NCBI GenBank assembly: GCA_003646305.1
Contig: QNFJ01000115.1
Location: forward strand, 1 to 7,079
Direction of reading: 5' to 3'
Source of the DNA: Gammaproteobacteria bacterium
Lineage (GTDB): Bacteria; Pseudomonadota; Gammaproteobacteria; Methylococcales; UBA2780
Length of the DNA stretch: 7,079 nt
Made by a program: the position numbers and the translations under genes. The notes beneath the pieces were generated by a model, which had not been told where the DNA came from, did not search any database, and saw only the letters and a program-made list of their open reading frames with translations. Below are positions 6,489-7,079 of this stretch, piece by piece (positions within the stretch are counted from its first letter, which is position 1; each line of letters starts with the position of its first letter).

Positions 6489-6624
6489 TTTCTAAACCTC
6501 ATTTAAACGACTCTAGTCATAATCACCAAAATAGCGTTTAAGGACTTAATTCCCCAATAATCGTGACATAAAAAAAAGATACTTTCGAGTATACTCAGAT
6601 ATTCATAATGATTGACAATAAGCG
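6489..6624. promoter_or_regulatory. Divergent promoter region between the TIGR00266 operon and purU
   Basis: A perfect 10-base palindrome GAGTATACTC (6587-6596) places TATACT, five of six to the -10 consensus, on both strands. For the minus strand TTGTCA (6618-6613) is a -35 candidate, with a long 19-base spacer. For the plus strand no well-spaced -35 was found; GTGACA (6563-6568) is 21 bases away. Closer to the minus-strand gene are an inverted repeat TTAAACG (6503-6509) / CGTTTAA (6535-6541) and, inside it, GACTCTAGTC (6509-6518), possible operator sites. An eight-base A tract at 6570-6577 lies between the two halves. No terminator, RNA gene or sigma-54 core was recognised. Confidence 0.4.
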
Positions 6625-7079
6625 ATGAAAAACTCCGCAATACTTTTAATAACCTGTCCAGACCAGCAAGGCCTCGTATCGGTCGTTGCTAACCTGCTGT
6701 TTAAATACAACGGCAATGTCCTCCACGCTGATCAACACATCGACACCGAAGAAAAGCTCTTTTTTATGCGCGTTGAATGGGATCTGGAATCATTTTCAGT
6801 CAGCATAGATGAGTTTAAAAAAACCTTTGCGGTAATTGCTAATCGGCACCAAATGAAATGGCGACTTGAGTGTTCTGCGGAAAAAACTAATTCCGCTATT
6901 TTTGTCTCAAAACAGGATCATTGTCTCGCTGACCTTCTCTACCGAAATCGCGCAGGGGAGCTAGCCTGCGATCTGAAACTAATCATTAGTAACCATGCAG
7001 ATACCGAGGCGCTTGCTAACTTCCATTCGATCCCATTTCACTACATTCCCGTTAATAAAGAATCAAAAAAAGAAGCCGA
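6625..7079 (+). CDS. purU: Formyltetrahydrofolate deformylase PurU, partial: C-terminal part beyond the right edge
   Basis: Hydrolyses 10-formyltetrahydrofolate to formate and tetrahydrofolate, balancing the one-carbon pool and giving formate to PurT for purine synthesis. The window holds 151 of an expected 280 to 290 residues. An N-terminal ACT domain (about 1-85) carries CPDQQGLVSVVANLL (11-25) and FFMRVEW (46-52), the region that in E. coli senses methionine and glycine. The formyltransferase-like domain then begins with FVSKQDHCLADLLYR (93-107), ISNHAD (121-126) and FHSIPFHYIPV (133-143). Its catalytic Asn-His-Asp residues lie outside the window. The ATG at 6625-6627 is the first start after an in-frame TAA at 6619-6621. 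It has no clear Shine-Dalgarno, and a tiny reading frame ends across it (ATGA). Confidence 0.95.
   Translation, partial: MKNSAILLITCPDQQGLVSVVANLLFKYNGNVLHADQHIDTEEKLFFMRVEWDLESFSVSIDEFKKTFAVIANRHQMKWRLECSAEKTNSAIFVSKQDHCLADLLYRNRAGELACDLKLIISNHADTEALANFHSIPFHYIPVNKESKKEA

Noticed and set aside
6612..6617. Perfect -35 hexamer TTGACA on the plus strand
   Set aside because: It is only 8 bases before the purU ATG, so a promoter here would start inside the gene, and no good -10 follows.

Overview
The window reads as a chromosomal segment of a gammaproteobacterium, probably a marine or environmental one with moderate GC; genus not determined. The main evidence is a glrK-qseG-glrR block in the same order as in Escherichia coli, together with proteobacterial-type Can and PurU proteins that align closely by eye with the E. 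coli ones. I see no insertion sequence, phage gene, CRISPR array, tRNA or rRNA. Coding density is high and the longest gap is about 136 bases.

Layout. Positions 1-2565 (minus strand) hold a three-gene signalling operon. It runs from the histidine kinase GlrK/QseE (GTG start at 2565), through a small lipoprotein of the QseG/YfhG type, to the sigma-54-dependent response regulator GlrR/QseF, which runs off the left edge inside its AAA+ domain. Divergent from it, at 2673-3296 (plus), lies a beta-class carbonic anhydrase of the Can type. That gene converges, with only 13 bases between the stop codons, on a second minus-strand operon at 3310-6488: a TIGR00266/AIM24-family protein, then an AMP-phosphorylase-type member of the thymidine phosphorylase superfamily, then a short PRPP-synthetase-like protein. 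The last two genes share a base (TGATG). Divergent from this operon, at 6625, purU (formyltetrahydrofolate deformylase) begins and runs off the right edge.

How the genes fit together. GlrK, QseG and GlrR should form one envelope-sensing pathway: lipoprotein at the outer membrane, kinase in the inner membrane, enhancer-binding activator in the cytoplasm. The 3310-6488 operon is the least ordinary part. It pairs a phosphorylase that most resembles archaeal AMP phosphorylase with a PRPP-synthetase homologue whose motifs and length (about 290 residues) also resemble the archaeal type. This suggests a nucleotide-salvage or pentose-bisphosphate module rather than ordinary thymidine breakdown. PurU, across the divergent promoter region, supplies formate for purine synthesis, so a purine/C1 theme is possible but inferred only from position. 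The TIGR00266 protein has no assigned biochemical role.
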